Positions 24,258-33,179 are shown, numbered from the stretch's first letter. The stretch: 48,563 bases of DNA from Lachnospiraceae bacterium UBA2864 (GCA_002350525.1 DEFA01000028.1:1-48563); one strand, 5' to 3'. Translations and numbers: made by a program. The notes: generated by a model from the sequence alone, not told the origin.

Positions 24258-24821
24258 TTGAGCACAAAGAAAGCAAACAGAAATAAGGTTCCCCTGCGGG
24301 AATGTATAAGCTGCGGTGAGAAAAAGCCTAAGGCTGATATGATGCGGATAGTTATTACCCGCGGTGAAGAGGGCGAATCGGAAAGAAGTCTTGATGAGAG
24401 CGGACGAGCTAAGGGAAGAGGGGCTTATATATGCCGTGATCCCCAATGTGTATGTGAAGCGGTTCGGAAAGGACTTATAAGCGAAGATGAGAAAAGAGAA
24501 TTATATGCTTCTATCAGGCAGCATGCTCTCAGTATGATCTCGCTTGCGGCAAAAGCCGGTAAAGTCTTTTCGGGCGAGCTGCAGTGTGAAGCGGCTATCA
24601 AGGATGGTAAAGCTGTACTTGTGATCTTATCGGAAGATGCTTCTCCGAATACCACTAAGAAATTCGGCAATAAATGCAGTTTCTACGAACTCCCTCTTAT
24701 AACATATGGGGAGAAAGAAGAACTGGGAAGACTTATAGGACGTGAAGCCAGAAGCGTTATAGCCATTACAGATGAGGGCTTTGCTTCCGCAATAAGCAAG
24801 ATCGTAACAATTGATAATTAA
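24258..24821 (+). CDS. Fused YlxR (DUF448) and YlxQ (L7Ae-like) RNA-binding protein
   Basis: A 187-residue fusion of two small proteins that are separate genes in Bacillus. Residues 1-85 are YlxR: RECISCGEKKPKADMMRIV, GRAKGRGAYICRD and a Cys near 72. Residues 90-187 are the L7Ae/YlxQ-like domain: SMISLAAKAGKVFSGEL, then VLVILSEDASPNTTKKF. The start is TTG 24258, 7 bases after AGGAG. Both parts are thought to bind RNA, and YlxQ is an L7Ae-type kink-turn protein. The spacing to infB is 15 bases. Confidence 0.85.
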   Translation: MSTKKANRNKVPLRECISCGEKKPKADMMRIVITRGEEGESERSLDESGRAKGRGAYICRDPQCVCEAVRKGLISEDEKRELYASIRQHALSMISLAAKAGKVFSGELQCEAAIKDGKAVLVILSEDASPNTTKKFGNKCSFYELPLITYGEKEELGRLIGREARSVIAITDEGFASAISKIVTIDN

Positions 24822-24836
24822 TTCGGAGGTATGACA

Positions 24837-27779
24837 TTGAGAATACATGAGTTTGCAAAATTATTAACCGAGGAAGTAGGCAGAGAGATAACAAGTAATG
24901 ATATACTTGAGATCCTTTCCAAGAAGAGACCTGATCTTAAAGCTCAGAGCAGTATAGATGAGGACATGATGAACTTCCTTCGAATGAAGATAACCGGAAG
25001 ACCTGCTGTTAAAGTTCCGGGAAAGGCAGAGGCTCCTGCAAAGGAAGAGAAGCCTGCAAAGACTGCAGAAAAAACTGAGAAGAAATCCGAGAAGAAGACA
25101 GCAGAAAAGACGGAAAAGGCTGAGAAGGCCGAGAAGTCTGAAAAGAAGGCCGTAAAGGCAGAAACAGCAGCTAAGGAAGAGAAGAAGTCTGCTAAGGCAG
25201 AAACTCCTGCAAAGGAAGCAAAGACTGCTAAGACAGCAGAGAAGGCTGAAAAGAAATCTGAGAAGAAGACAGATAAAGAAGAAAAGAAAGCAGAGGCTCC
25301 TGCTAAGGAAGAGAAGGTTGTAAAGGCTGAAGAAAAGCCTGAAGCACCTAAGAAAGAGGTAAAACCGGAAGCTCCTAAGGCAGTGGAGGTAAAGCCTGAA
25401 GTACCTAAGGCAGAAGCTGTAAAACAGGAGGCACCTAAGAAAGAGGCACCTAAGGCAGAGGCTCCGAAAGTGGACAGAAAGCCGGCAGAGAGAAACGAAA
25501 GACCTGAGAGAACAGACAGACCTCAGGGTGACAGAAACTTCCGTAAGCCTGAAGGCGGACGCCCACAGGGACAGGGAGGCCGTGACGGCGGAAGAGACGG
25601 ACGCGACGGCAAGCCAAGATTTGGTGACAGAGACGGAAGATCTGGCGGAAGAGACGGACGTGATGGCAGAGATGGCCGTGATGGACAGAACAGAGGCTTT
25701 GGTGATAAGTCACGTGACGGAAGACCTAAGTTCGATCGTAACGGAAGAGACTTTGGTGATAAGGACTCTGATGAGAGAACAGGCAAGCGCGATATGAAGC
25801 GTCCGGGCGACAGAAAGAAGGAGCGCGATACAGAGGGCGCTGATTTCGATACAAGAAAAGATTCAAAGCGTGCAGACAGACGTTCGGAAGGAAAGCGTCT
25901 GGATGAGAGAAAGAACGAAGCTAAGTATTCTGAAGGCTCTGTAAAGAAGTCGGATCAGAAGAGAGAGCAGAAGAGACATGAAGAGCGTCCTGTTCAGAAG
26001 AAGAAGGAGAAGGAAGAAGAGACTATCAAGACAATTATCCTTCCTGAATCACTTACTCTGAGCGAACTGGCTGACAAGCTTAAGCAGCCTGTAAATGCTC
26101 TTATCAAGAAGCTTTTCCTTGAAGGAAAGATGTACACTGTTAATACAGAGCTTTCATTTGAGGAAGCAGGTGAGATAGCTCTTGAGTATAACTGCATAGC
26201 AGAAGAGGAAGAAAAGGTAGATATCGTTGAGGAAGCTCTTAAGGATATTGAGGATCCTGAAGATTCACTTCAGCCACGTCCGCCTGTAGTCTGTGTTATG
26301 GGTCACGTTGACCACGGTAAGACATCCCTCCTTGATGCTATCAGACATTCTTCTGTAACAGAAGGAGAGGCCGGCGGTATTACACAGCACATCGGTGCTT
26401 ATACTGTAAGAGTCGGAGATAAGAAGATTACATTCCTTGATACACCGGGACATGAAGCATTTACGGCCATGAGACTTCGTGGTGCTAAGTCAACAGATGT
26501 TGCTATCCTTGTAGTAGCAGCCGATGACGGTGTTATGCCTCAGACAGTTGAAGCTATCAATCACGCTAAGGCAGCGGGAATTCAGATTATAGTTGCTGTT
26601 AATAAGATTGATAAGCCGAGCGCAAATATCGAGAGAGTTAAGCAGGAGCTTACAGAGCACGGTCTCATAGCTGAGGACTGGGGTGGAGATACTATCTTCT
26701 GTCCTGTATCGGCTCATACACATGAAGGTCTTGATAACCTTCTTGATATGATCCTTCTTACATCTGAGATGCTTGAGCTTAAGGCTAATCCTAACCGTAA
26801 GGCAAGAGGTGTTGTTATCGAGGCTCGTCTTGATAAGGGCCGTGGTCCGGTTGCTACACTGCTTGTTCAGAAAGGTACTCTTAAGGTCGGTGACTTCATC
26901 GCTATCGGTGAGGCTAACGGTCGTGTAAGAGCTATGAATAACGATAAGGGTAAGGCTGTTAAGGAAGCAACTCCGTCTATGCCTGTTGAGATAATCGGTC
27001 TTTCATCTGTACCTAACTCAGGTGATACATTTATCTCTACAGAAACAGAGAAGGAAGCTCGTCAGATCAGTGAAGCTTTCGTTACACGTGGTAAGGAAAA
27101 CCTTATCGCAGAGTCAAGAAAGCAGATGTCACTTGATGATATCTTCAATAAGATGCAGGAGGGTACTCTTAAGGAACTTAACATCATTATCAAAGCCGAT
27201 GTTCAGGGTTCTGTAGAAGCTCTTAAGCAGAGTCTCCTCAAGCTTTCCAATGAGGAAGTTATCATTAAATGTATCCATTCGGGTGTTGGTGCCATTAATG
27301 AGTCTGATGTCGTTCTTGCATCGGCATCAAGTGCTATCATTATCGGTTTCAATATCAGACCGGATGCACAGGCTAAGGCTCTGTCAGATCAGGAAAAAGT
27401 TGATATAAGACTTTATAATGTTATATATAATGCTATTGATGATATTGAGTCAGCTATGAAGGGTATGCTTGATCCTATTTATGAGGAGAAGGTTACAGGA
27501 CATGCTGAGGTAAGAAGTACATTTAAGGCTTCGGGTGTTGGTACTATAGCAGGATGTTTCATCCTCGACGGTCTTGTTGAGAGAAACTGCTCAGTAAGAA
27601 TAACCAGAAGCGACGATCTCATTTTCGAAGGAAAGCTTGCATCTCTTAAGAGATTCAAGGACGATGTTAAGGAAGTTAAGAACGGTTACGAATGCGGTAT
27701 GGTATTCGAAAACTGGAGTGACCTTCGTGAAGGAGACCGCATCGAGGCCTATAAGATGGTTGAGGTTGAAAGGAAATAA
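24837..27779 (+). CDS. infB: Translation initiation factor IF-2
   Basis: IF-2 brings fMet-tRNA to the 30S subunit. I place the start at TTG 24837: GGAGG (24825-24829) is 7 bases from it and only 1 base from the ATG at 24831, and MRIHEFAKLL is the usual start of clostridial IF-2. The protein has 980 residues. The N-terminal IF2_N domain is followed by about 350 residues of low complexity: Lys/Ala/Glu/Pro repeats (about 55-215), then Arg/Gly/Asp repeats of the DGRDG type (about 230-300). A second IF2_N domain is near 400-450. The GTPase domain starts at about 480 with GHVDHGKT, followed by DTPGHEAF and NKID. Domains II to IV complete the C terminus. Confidence 0.97.
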   Translation: MRIHEFAKLLTEEVGREITSNDILEILSKKRPDLKAQSSIDEDMMNFLRMKITGRPAVKVPGKAEAPAKEEKPAKTAEKTEKKSEKKTAEKTEKAEKAEKSEKKAVKAETAAKEEKKSAKAETPAKEAKTAKTAEKAEKKSEKKTDKEEKKAEAPAKEEKVVKAEEKPEAPKKEVKPEAPKAVEVKPEVPKAEAVKQEAPKKEAPKAEAPKVDRKPAERNERPERTDRPQGDRNFRKPEGGRPQGQGGRDGGRDGRDGKPRFGDRDGRSGGRDGRDGRDGRDGQNRGFGDKSRDGRPKFDRNGRDFGDKDSDERTGKRDMKRPGDRKKERDTEGADFDTRKDSKRADRRSEGKRLDERKNEAKYSEGSVKKSDQKREQKRHEERPVQKKKEKEEETIKTIILPESLTLSELADKLKQPVNALIKKLFLEGKMYTVNTELSFEEAGEIALEYNCIAEEEEKVDIVEEALKDIEDPEDSLQPRPPVVCVMGHVDHGKTSLLDAIRHSSVTEGEAGGITQHIGAYTVRVGDKKITFLDTPGHEAFTAMRLRGAKSTDVAILVVAADDGVMPQTVEAINHAKAAGIQIIVAVNKIDKPSANIERVKQELTEHGLIAEDWGGDTIFCPVSAHTHEGLDNLLDMILLTSEMLELKANPNRKARGVVIEARLDKGRGPVATLLVQKGTLKVGDFIAIGEANGRVRAMNNDKGKAVKEATPSMPVEIIGLSSVPNSGDTFISTETEKEARQISEAFVTRGKENLIAESRKQMSLDDIFNKMQEGTLKELNIIIKADVQGSVEALKQSLLKLSNEEVIIKCIHSGVGAINESDVVLASASSAIIIGFNIRPDAQAKALSDQEKVDIRLYNVIYNAIDDIESAMKGMLDPIYEEKVTGHAEVRSTFKASGVGTIAGCFILDGLVERNCSVRITRSDDLIFEGKLASLKRFKDDVKEVKNGYECGMVFENWSDLREGDRIEAYKMVEVERK

Positions 27780-28202
27780 ATGAGAGGCAGATCAAACAGT
27801 GAGAGAAGCTCGAGAGTTAACAGTGACGTACGTAAGGTTATAGGTCACATAATCGAGTTTGAACTTAAGGATCCGGGAATCAGTGGCCTTACCTCTGTTG
27901 TAAAGACGGAGGTAACTAAGGATCTTAAGATATGTAAATGTTATATATCGGTTCTCGGTGATGATGAAGCGGGAAAGTCCACTATAGAGGGACTTCGCCG
28001 CGGCGCCGGATTTATAAGAAAGAGACTTGCGGAGTCGCTTAATCTCAGGAATACTCCGGAGATTCATTTCGTACTTGATAAGTCTATTGAATACGGTGTT
28101 AATATGTCGAAGAAGATTGATGAGGTCATGAAGCCTATTAAGGACAGGGAGGAAACCGGTTCTGAGGCTGAAGAGGATGAGTCGGCGGAGACGGACGAAT
28201 GA
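27780..28202 (+). CDS. rbfA: Ribosome-binding factor A
   Basis: A 140-residue cold-shock and 16S maturation factor with a KH-like fold: IIEFELKDPGISGLTSV, VTKDLKICKCYISVLGDDE and RKRLAESLNLRNTPEIHFVL. A charged tail ends the protein. Its ATG directly abuts the infB stop codon, with AAAGGA inside infB as the ribosome site. The stop overlaps the next start. Confidence 0.95.
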   Translation: MRGRSNSERSSRVNSDVRKVIGHIIEFELKDPGISGLTSVVKTEVTKDLKICKCYISVLGDDEAGKSTIEGLRRGAGFIRKRLAESLNLRNTPEIHFVLDKSIEYGVNMSKKIDEVMKPIKDREETGSEAEEDESAETDE

Positions 28203-29167
28203 TTACAGATATTTCGAAAAAGGCCCGTAAACTTAAGCAGATGATTACTGCCGCAGGAAGCATAGCCATCATCGGACATGTGAGACCTGACGGTGACTGT
28301 ATAGGTTCTACAACGGGACTGTATAATTACATAACGGAAAATTTCAAGAATAAGACGGTTGATATTTATGCTGAAAGTTTTGCATCGTCTTTTAGGTTCC
28401 TGAACGGGGCAAAGAAGATTAAGCATGAGTCTGACGGTACCAGTTACGACCTGGCGATTTCTGTGGATGTGTCCTCGCTTGACCGACTTGGCAAATTCGA
28501 GGATATATTCCAGAATGCCATATCCAATATATGTATTGATCATCATGTAAGCAATACGGGTTTCGGAGATCTGTGTATTATAGAAGGAGATGCATCATCT
28601 GCATGTGAAGTGCTGTGTGATCTTATGGATATGGACAAGGTCAGTGATAAGACTGCGTCCTGCCTGTATCTCGGCATGGTTCATGATACGGGTGTATTTA
28701 AGTACAGCAGCACAAGCAGAAAGACTATGGAATATGCCGGTATTATGATCGAAAAGGGCGCGGATAGTGCTTTCATCATTGATGAAACATTTTATAAGAA
28801 GACATATAAACAGAATCTTCTTATGGCGCGTACTATTCTCGAATCACAGCTTTATGAGGAAGGTAAGGTCATAAGCGGTATTATCACAAGAGAAATCTTT
28901 AAAGAGTTCAAATGTGACCGTTTGGATACTGAAGGTATAGTGGAGCAGCTGAGACTTACTGAAGGCGTTGAGGTTGCTATACTGGCTTATCATGTATCGA
29001 GAAAGACATATAAGTACAGTCTTCGTTCCAAGAATACGGTTGATGTAAATGTCATTGCCACATCATTCGGCGGTGGCGGACATATCCGTGCGGCCGGATT
29101 TGAGTCTTCGGAAGATGTTAAGTCGGTGATCGCAAAGGTTACGGCTATGGTTATGGAGCAGATGTAG
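28199..29167 (+). CDS. nrnA: DHH-family nanoRNase/pAp phosphatase (NrnA-like)
   Basis: A 322-residue DHH-DHHA1 phosphoesterase. Motif I is GHVRPDGDCIGS, motif III is CIDHHVSNTGF, motif IV includes GMVHDTGVFKYS, and the DHHA1 domain has FGGGGHIRAAGFES. In Bacillus, NrnA degrades 2-5-nucleotide RNAs and dephosphorylates pAp. Its start overlaps the rbfA stop (ATGA), so translation is coupled. A c-di-AMP-related role is possible in this superfamily, but the short stand-alone form favours NrnA. Confidence 0.92.
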   Translation: MITDISKKARKLKQMITAAGSIAIIGHVRPDGDCIGSTTGLYNYITENFKNKTVDIYAESFASSFRFLNGAKKIKHESDGTSYDLAISVDVSSLDRLGKFEDIFQNAISNICIDHHVSNTGFGDLCIIEGDASSACEVLCDLMDMDKVSDKTASCLYLGMVHDTGVFKYSSTSRKTMEYAGIMIEKGADSAFIIDETFYKKTYKQNLLMARTILESQLYEEGKVISGIITREIFKEFKCDRLDTEGIVEQLRLTEGVEVAILAYHVSRKTYKYSLRSKNTVDVNVIATSFGGGGHIRAAGFESSEDVKSVIAKVTAMVMEQM

Positions 29168-29174
29168 GTGAACT

Positions 29175-30077
29175 ATGTATAACGGCGTAGTAAATGTCTA
29201 TAAAGAACAGGATTATACATCATTTGATGTTGTAGCGAAGCTGAGAGGTGTGTTCGGACAAAAAAGAATAGGTCATACAGGAACTCTGGATCCGATGGCT
29301 GAAGGGGTGCTTCCCATAGTTCTCGGATGTGCCACAAAGCTTTCTGAGCTTATAACCTCCGAAGATAAAGAATATGACGGAGTGCTTCGCCTGGGACTCA
29401 AGACTGATACGGATGATATAACGGGTAAGACCATAGCGGAAGGTGAACCTTTTGCTTTTGAGCAGGACATCAGAGGTGTTTTCAGCGGATTTAAGGGAAA
29501 GCTGATGCAGATACCGCCCATATATTCTGCAATTAAAAAAGACGGAAAAAAGCTTTATGAATATGCAAGGGAAGGTAAAGATATAGAACTTGAACCGAGA
29601 CCGGTGGAAATCTATGAGCTCGATATAACGAAGATCAGTATGCCGGATATACATTTCCATGTGAAATGCTCGAAAGGTACTTATGTCAGAAGCCTTTGCA
29701 GAGATATAGGTGACGAGCTGGGATGTTACGGAACACTTGCGGCTCTAAAAAGAACCGAAACCTGCGGATTTAAGATAGAAGATGCATTAAAGATATCCGA
29801 TCTTGAAAAGCTTAAAGCTGAAGGACGTCTTGATACGGCAGTGCTGCCGGTGGACAGCCTTCTGTCGGATACACCGAAGGCTGTCATCAAAGAGGATGCT
29901 GTAAAGATGCTTGTTAACGGTAATAAGCTCTCCTCAGATATGTTCAGTTCGGAGGCGTCATCCGAGAGTATCCGCAGTGCACCTTATATCAGAATATATA
30001 ATGGTTCGGAGTTGTTTGCTCTATATAAATATAACAGCGAATCGGATTGTTATAAATGTTTTAAATATTTACAGTAG
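29175..30077 (+). CDS. truB: tRNA pseudouridine-55 synthase TruB
   Basis: A 300-residue enzyme that makes pseudouridine 55 in the T loop of tRNA. VNVYKEQDYTSFDVV leads to GHTGTLDPMAEGVLPI with the catalytic Asp in GTLDP. YDGVLRLGLKTDTDDITG and CSKGTYVRSLCRDIG also match. The C terminus has a short PUA-like extension. The 7-base gap from nrnA and 18-base gap to ribF fit one operon. Confidence 0.96.
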   Translation: MYNGVVNVYKEQDYTSFDVVAKLRGVFGQKRIGHTGTLDPMAEGVLPIVLGCATKLSELITSEDKEYDGVLRLGLKTDTDDITGKTIAEGEPFAFEQDIRGVFSGFKGKLMQIPPIYSAIKKDGKKLYEYAREGKDIELEPRPVEIYELDITKISMPDIHFHVKCSKGTYVRSLCRDIGDELGCYGTLAALKRTETCGFKIEDALKISDLEKLKAEGRLDTAVLPVDSLLSDTPKAVIKEDAVKMLVNGNKLSSDMFSSEASSESIRSAPYIRIYNGSELFALYKYNSESDCYKCFKYLQ

Positions 30078-30095
30078 ATTATTGCGAGGGAAGAT

Positions 30096-30941
30096 TTGGG
30101 TACAGCGGTAACCATAGGAAAATTTGACGGATTTCATCTGGGACATAAATTGCTCCTTGAGAAGATAAGAGATTATTCACTGAAACATTCCGTGAAGTCG
30201 GTATGTTATAAGCTTGATTTCGGCGGAGCATCGGTTCTCGATTCGGCGGAGCAGGAAAAAGCCGTATCAGAATACGGTATAGATGATTTTTTAAGAATTC
30301 CTTTTACACCTGAATTTGCATCATCTTCACCGGAAGATTTTGTTAAGAATATTCTGGTCGGAGAATTGAATGCGGAGTATGTTGTTGTAGGAACGGATTT
30401 TTGTTTCGGGCGTAACAGAGAAGGAAATGCGGATATACTTCGTGACTTAGGCACTGTGTACGGCTTTAAGGTTGAAGCGGTAGATAAACTCTGCCTGGAC
30501 GGAGAGGTGATAAGCTCCACAGGTATCAGAGCTTTACTTGAAAAAGGTGATATTGAAGAGGCTGTGAGACGTCTCGGCAGATCATACGGTTTTTCGGGCA
30601 AGGTCGGTTCCGGTAAGAAGCTCGGAAGGAACCTCGGCTTTCCGACGGTGAATATTATTCCGGAAGAGGGTAAGCTTCTTCCAAAATACGGTGTATATGC
30701 ATCCGAAACTTATGTGGAAGGAAAAAGCTACGGCTCTATTACCAATATCGGAATCAGACCAAGCGTGGATGACGGTGATGCAGCGAACGTGGAAACGTTT
30801 ATATATAACTTCAGCGATGATATATATGGTGAAGATATAAGAGTAGAACTCCTTAAGTTTATAAGACCTGAGAAGAAATTCGAGAGTCTGGACGCTTTAA
30901 AAGAACAGATAAGTGCCGATATAGATGCGGCACGCAGTTAA
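30096..30941 (+). CDS. ribF: Bifunctional riboflavin kinase/FAD synthetase
   Basis: A 281-residue enzyme that converts riboflavin to FMN and FAD. The FAD synthetase domain has TIGKFDGFHLGHKLLL (Lys where Asn is usual), VVGTDFCFGRNREGN and ISSTGIRALLEKGDIE. The riboflavin kinase domain (about 165-281) has GRNLGFPTVNI, NIGIRPSVDDGD and VETFIYNF. The start is TTG 30096, with GAGGG 6 bases upstream. It ends the operon; a small GCGGG/CCCGC hairpin (30950-30965) follows without a T-run. Confidence 0.95.
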   Translation: MGTAVTIGKFDGFHLGHKLLLEKIRDYSLKHSVKSVCYKLDFGGASVLDSAEQEKAVSEYGIDDFLRIPFTPEFASSSPEDFVKNILVGELNAEYVVVGTDFCFGRNREGNADILRDLGTVYGFKVEAVDKLCLDGEVISSTGIRALLEKGDIEEAVRRLGRSYGFSGKVGSGKKLGRNLGFPTVNIIPEEGKLLPKYGVYASETYVEGKSYGSITNIGIRPSVDDGDAANVETFIYNFSDDIYGEDIRVELLKFIRPEKKFESLDALKEQISADIDAARS

Positions 30942-30979
30942 GACATGACGCGGGGCGTATCCCGCTTCATATAATATCA

Positions 30980-31051
30980 GTACCAGTAGCTCAGTGGATA
31001 GAGCAATGGCCTCCGGAGCCGTGTGCGCAGGTTCGATTCCTGTCTGGTACA
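30980..31051 (+). tRNA. tRNA-Arg (anticodon CCG)
   Basis: A complete cloverleaf can be folded: acceptor GTACCAG/CTGGTAC (7 pairs), D stem GCTC/GAGC, anticodon stem ATGGC/GCCGT around the loop CTCCGGA (anticodon CCG, reading CGG), and a T arm with TTCGATT. The discriminator is A and CCA is not encoded. It stands alone between ribF and a small membrane-protein gene. Confidence 0.95.
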
Positions 31052-31089
31052 TACCCACCTACTTGATTTACAAACAGGGAGGACAGAAT

Positions 31090-31716
31090 ATGAGTGATAC
31101 TAGGAAGAAGAAAAAAAGCTACGTTGGCCTTATAGTATTTATATGGGTTTTCTTTATAGCAGCCATAGCAGCTTTCTGTACGCTTCTGTATATTAACAGA
31201 GAGACGCTTGCCGAGGATCTTGGATTTACCGAGAAAACTACTTATACGGTTAATTCCGACGAAAAGATCAACAGCTTGATTTCTGTTTATTTCAAGGCAC
31301 TTGCCGAAGCAGATCAGGAGTCTCTTAAGAGCTGTGTTACGGTACCTCAGCAGTTTGACAACATGACAACCGTAGAGGGACGTTCCAAGGTTATTACGGA
31401 TTACAGTGATATTAACTGCTATTATATGCCGGGTCCGGAGCAGGATTCATACATTGTATTTACGGTTATGAACATCACAATCAGCGGAGTTGCATCAAAG
31501 CCGCTTGATATATACAAGCCTATACATATAGTTAAGTCAGGGGACGGATATCTTATAGATAATTCGGCCCAGAGTCAGGAACTTCAGGACTATATAAATC
31601 AGCTTACACTTGAAAAGGACATTCAGGATCTTTACCGTATGGTAAAAACGGACCAGGACAGCAAAGCTGCCTCTGATCCGTCATTTGCAGAATTTATGAA
31701 TAAACTGAATAATTAG
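31090..31716 (+). CDS. Small membrane-anchored protein of unknown function
   Basis: A 208-residue protein. ATG 31090 follows GGGAGG by 7 bases; the open frame extends further upstream but only through the tRNA. The N terminus is basic (RKKKKS), then one transmembrane helix (YVGLIVFIWVFFIAAIAAF, about 10-28). The rest is an extracytoplasmic domain (about 55-190) of mixed helix and strand, containing KINSLISVYFKALAEADQES and a GDGYLIDN turn, in the style of NTF2-like/DUF4878 lipoprotein domains. It runs convergent with the Lrp gene, 11 bases away. I do not recognise a specific family. Confidence 0.6.
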   Translation: MSDTRKKKKSYVGLIVFIWVFFIAAIAAFCTLLYINRETLAEDLGFTEKTTYTVNSDEKINSLISVYFKALAEADQESLKSCVTVPQQFDNMTTVEGRSKVITDYSDINCYYMPGPEQDSYIVFTVMNITISGVASKPLDIYKPIHIVKSGDGYLIDNSAQSQELQDYINQLTLEKDIQDLYRMVKTDQDSKAASDPSFAEFMNKLNN

Positions 31717-31727
31717 TTTATTGTATA

Positions 31728-32204
31728 TTATTTTTCTTCGGTTTCTTCCGATGTATCCTCGGCGGAGATTTCGCTGATATTGATGCCTCTGTGAGGTACC
31801 GGAGTCGAGAATACAATCTGTGTTTCGGTACGGCCGAAGGTCTGGAGCTGTCCGATGAAGGAATCGAGCTCGCTGGTGCTCGGGAAACATACCTTTATCA
31901 GCATGGAATAGTTGCCTGTTACGCAGTTACACTCAAGAACATTCGGGCAGGCTGATATGAACGGATAGAATTCTGGTTTCTGCTTAGGTTCCAGAGTAAG
32001 ATTGATGAATGCGGTTATATGATATCCTAAAGTGATCGTATCAAGAGATGCATGATAACCGTTTATGATTCCCTGCTTTTCAAGCCTCTCGATTCTTGCC
32101 GATACAGCCGGTGATGACAGGAATACTTTTTCTGCGAGATACTTAAGCGGATATCTTGCATTTTCCTGAAGCAGACTTAATATTTTGATGTCTATTTTGT
32201 CCAT
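31728..32204 (-). CDS. Lrp/AsnC family transcriptional regulator
   Basis: A 158-residue regulator. The N-terminal winged helix has IKILSLLQENARYPLKYLA, then VFLSSPAVSARIERLEKQG. The C-terminal RAM ligand-binding domain spans about 65-145 (AFINLTLEPK, VLECNCVTGNYSMLIKV). The last 15 residues are acidic. Such proteins respond to amino acids and usually control their own gene. It is divergent from rluF, with two perfect palindromes in the shared AT-rich spacer. GTGAGGA precedes the start. Confidence 0.9.
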   Translation of the reverse strand: MDKIDIKILSLLQENARYPLKYLAEKVFLSSPAVSARIERLEKQGIINGYHASLDTITLGYHITAFINLTLEPKQKPEFYPFISACPNVLECNCVTGNYSMLIKVCFPSTSELDSFIGQLQTFGRTETQIVFSTPVPHRGINISEISAEDTSEETEEK

Positions 32205-32239
32205 GACTAGTCCTCACTTAAAAATCTAAATAAAAATAT

Positions 32240-32249
32240 AGTTTAAACT
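32240..32249. promoter_or_regulatory. Perfect palindrome upstream of the Lrp gene (first)
   Basis: AGTTTAAACT, a 10-base perfect palindrome, lies 36 bases upstream of the regulator's start codon in a very AT-rich spacer. It is a candidate operator for autoregulation; binding is inference. Confidence 0.3.
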
Positions 32250-32292
32250 TTATTTTTTGTGAATTACATTTTGCATTATATATCTATTTTTA

Positions 32293-32302
32293 GGATTAAT
32301 CC
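32293..32302. promoter_or_regulatory. Perfect palindrome upstream of the Lrp gene (second)
   Basis: GGATTAATCC, a 10-base perfect palindrome, lies 53 bases from the first one (centre to centre, about five helical turns) between the divergent regulator and rluF. Confidence 0.3.
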
Positions 32303-32334
32303 AGTATTATTTTTATTCATATTAAAAATCTTTG

Positions 32335-32363
32335 TTCACTTCGGACTGTTCAGGTTATATAAT
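32335..32363 (+). promoter_or_regulatory. Probable promoter of rluF
   Basis: TTCACT at 32335-32340 and TATAAT at 32358-32363 are 17 bases apart. The -10 is perfect and the -35 is weak. The start codon is 57 bases downstream. Confidence 0.5.
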
Positions 32364-32419
32364 AATCTGGATGGTCTTTACTTTTAAGGAAGAATGATTG
32401 ACGGAAGGATAGATTACAC

Positions 32420-33124
32420 ATGGATGCTGTCAGAATTAATAAATATCTCAGCGAGTCGGGAGTTTTATCCCGTCGTAAAGCTGATAAAGCTATAGAAGAA
32501 GGCCGAGTTATGATAGACGGAGAGACTGCGGTGCTCGGAAGTACCGTTGAACCGGGAAGTGTTGTAACGCTCGACGGAAATGTCATCGGAGAGAGACAGG
32601 CCACGGTAATCTTTGCGTATAACAAACCGCTGGGACAGGTTTGCACTTCTTTCGAAGCGGATAAAAAGAGTATATTCCGTTTTGTCGATTTTCCGGTTAA
32701 GGTTAACTATGTCGGAAGGCTGGATAAGGATTCCCAGGGGCTCCTTCTTCTTACGAATGACGGAGAGCTCAGCAATGCCATCCAGAAGGCCCGTAATCAT
32801 CATGAGAAGGAATATGTGGTACGAGTTGATAAACCGATTACAGAGGACTTTCTGAAGGGTATGAGGGAGGGCGTGCCGATCCTTGATACGGTGACGAGAC
32901 CATGCATCGTGAGAAGACACGGGCAGAATTCGTTTAATATAATAATCACTCAGGGACTGAATCGCCAGATCAGACGAATGTGCGAGTATTTCGGATACAG
33001 AGTTGTGTTCCTGAAGAGAATAAGAGTTATGAATATAGGACTCGGAGAACTTGCTCCCGGTGAGTACAGAGAACTTACACCGGAAGAAGAGAGGATTCTA
33101 AGACGAGACTGTTATAACGATTAA
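32420..33124 (+). CDS. rluF: RsuA/RluF-family rRNA pseudouridine synthase
   Basis: A 234-residue enzyme with an N-terminal S4 RNA-binding domain (RINKYLSESGVLSRRKADKA) and the RsuA-type catalytic domain with GRLDKDSQGLLLLTND, where the Asp is catalytic. The LNRQIRRMCEYFGYRV segment is shared by RluF and RluB. The similarity to RluF (23S rRNA U2604) seems best, but RluB or RsuA specificity cannot be excluded. It is separated from ligA by 55 bases and may be co-transcribed with it. Confidence 0.85.
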   Translation: MDAVRINKYLSESGVLSRRKADKAIEEGRVMIDGETAVLGSTVEPGSVVTLDGNVIGERQATVIFAYNKPLGQVCTSFEADKKSIFRFVDFPVKVNYVGRLDKDSQGLLLLTNDGELSNAIQKARNHHEKEYVVRVDKPITEDFLKGMREGVPILDTVTRPCIVRRHGQNSFNIIITQGLNRQIRRMCEYFGYRVVFLKRIRVMNIGLGELAPGEYRELTPEEERILRRDCYND

Positions 33125-33179
33125 CGTCAATTAGTTTTATAAGATAAAATGTATTTTAGGAATAATGGGGGAAGTGTAA

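Noticed and set aside
30970..30975. TATAAT just before tRNA-Arg as its promoter
   Set aside because: It lies only 4 bases before the mature 5' end, so transcription would start inside the tRNA.
30994..31089. N-terminal extension of the small membrane protein
   Set aside because: The extension would be encoded by the tRNA-Arg gene; ATG 31090 has GGGAGG at good spacing and starts directly before the membrane helix.
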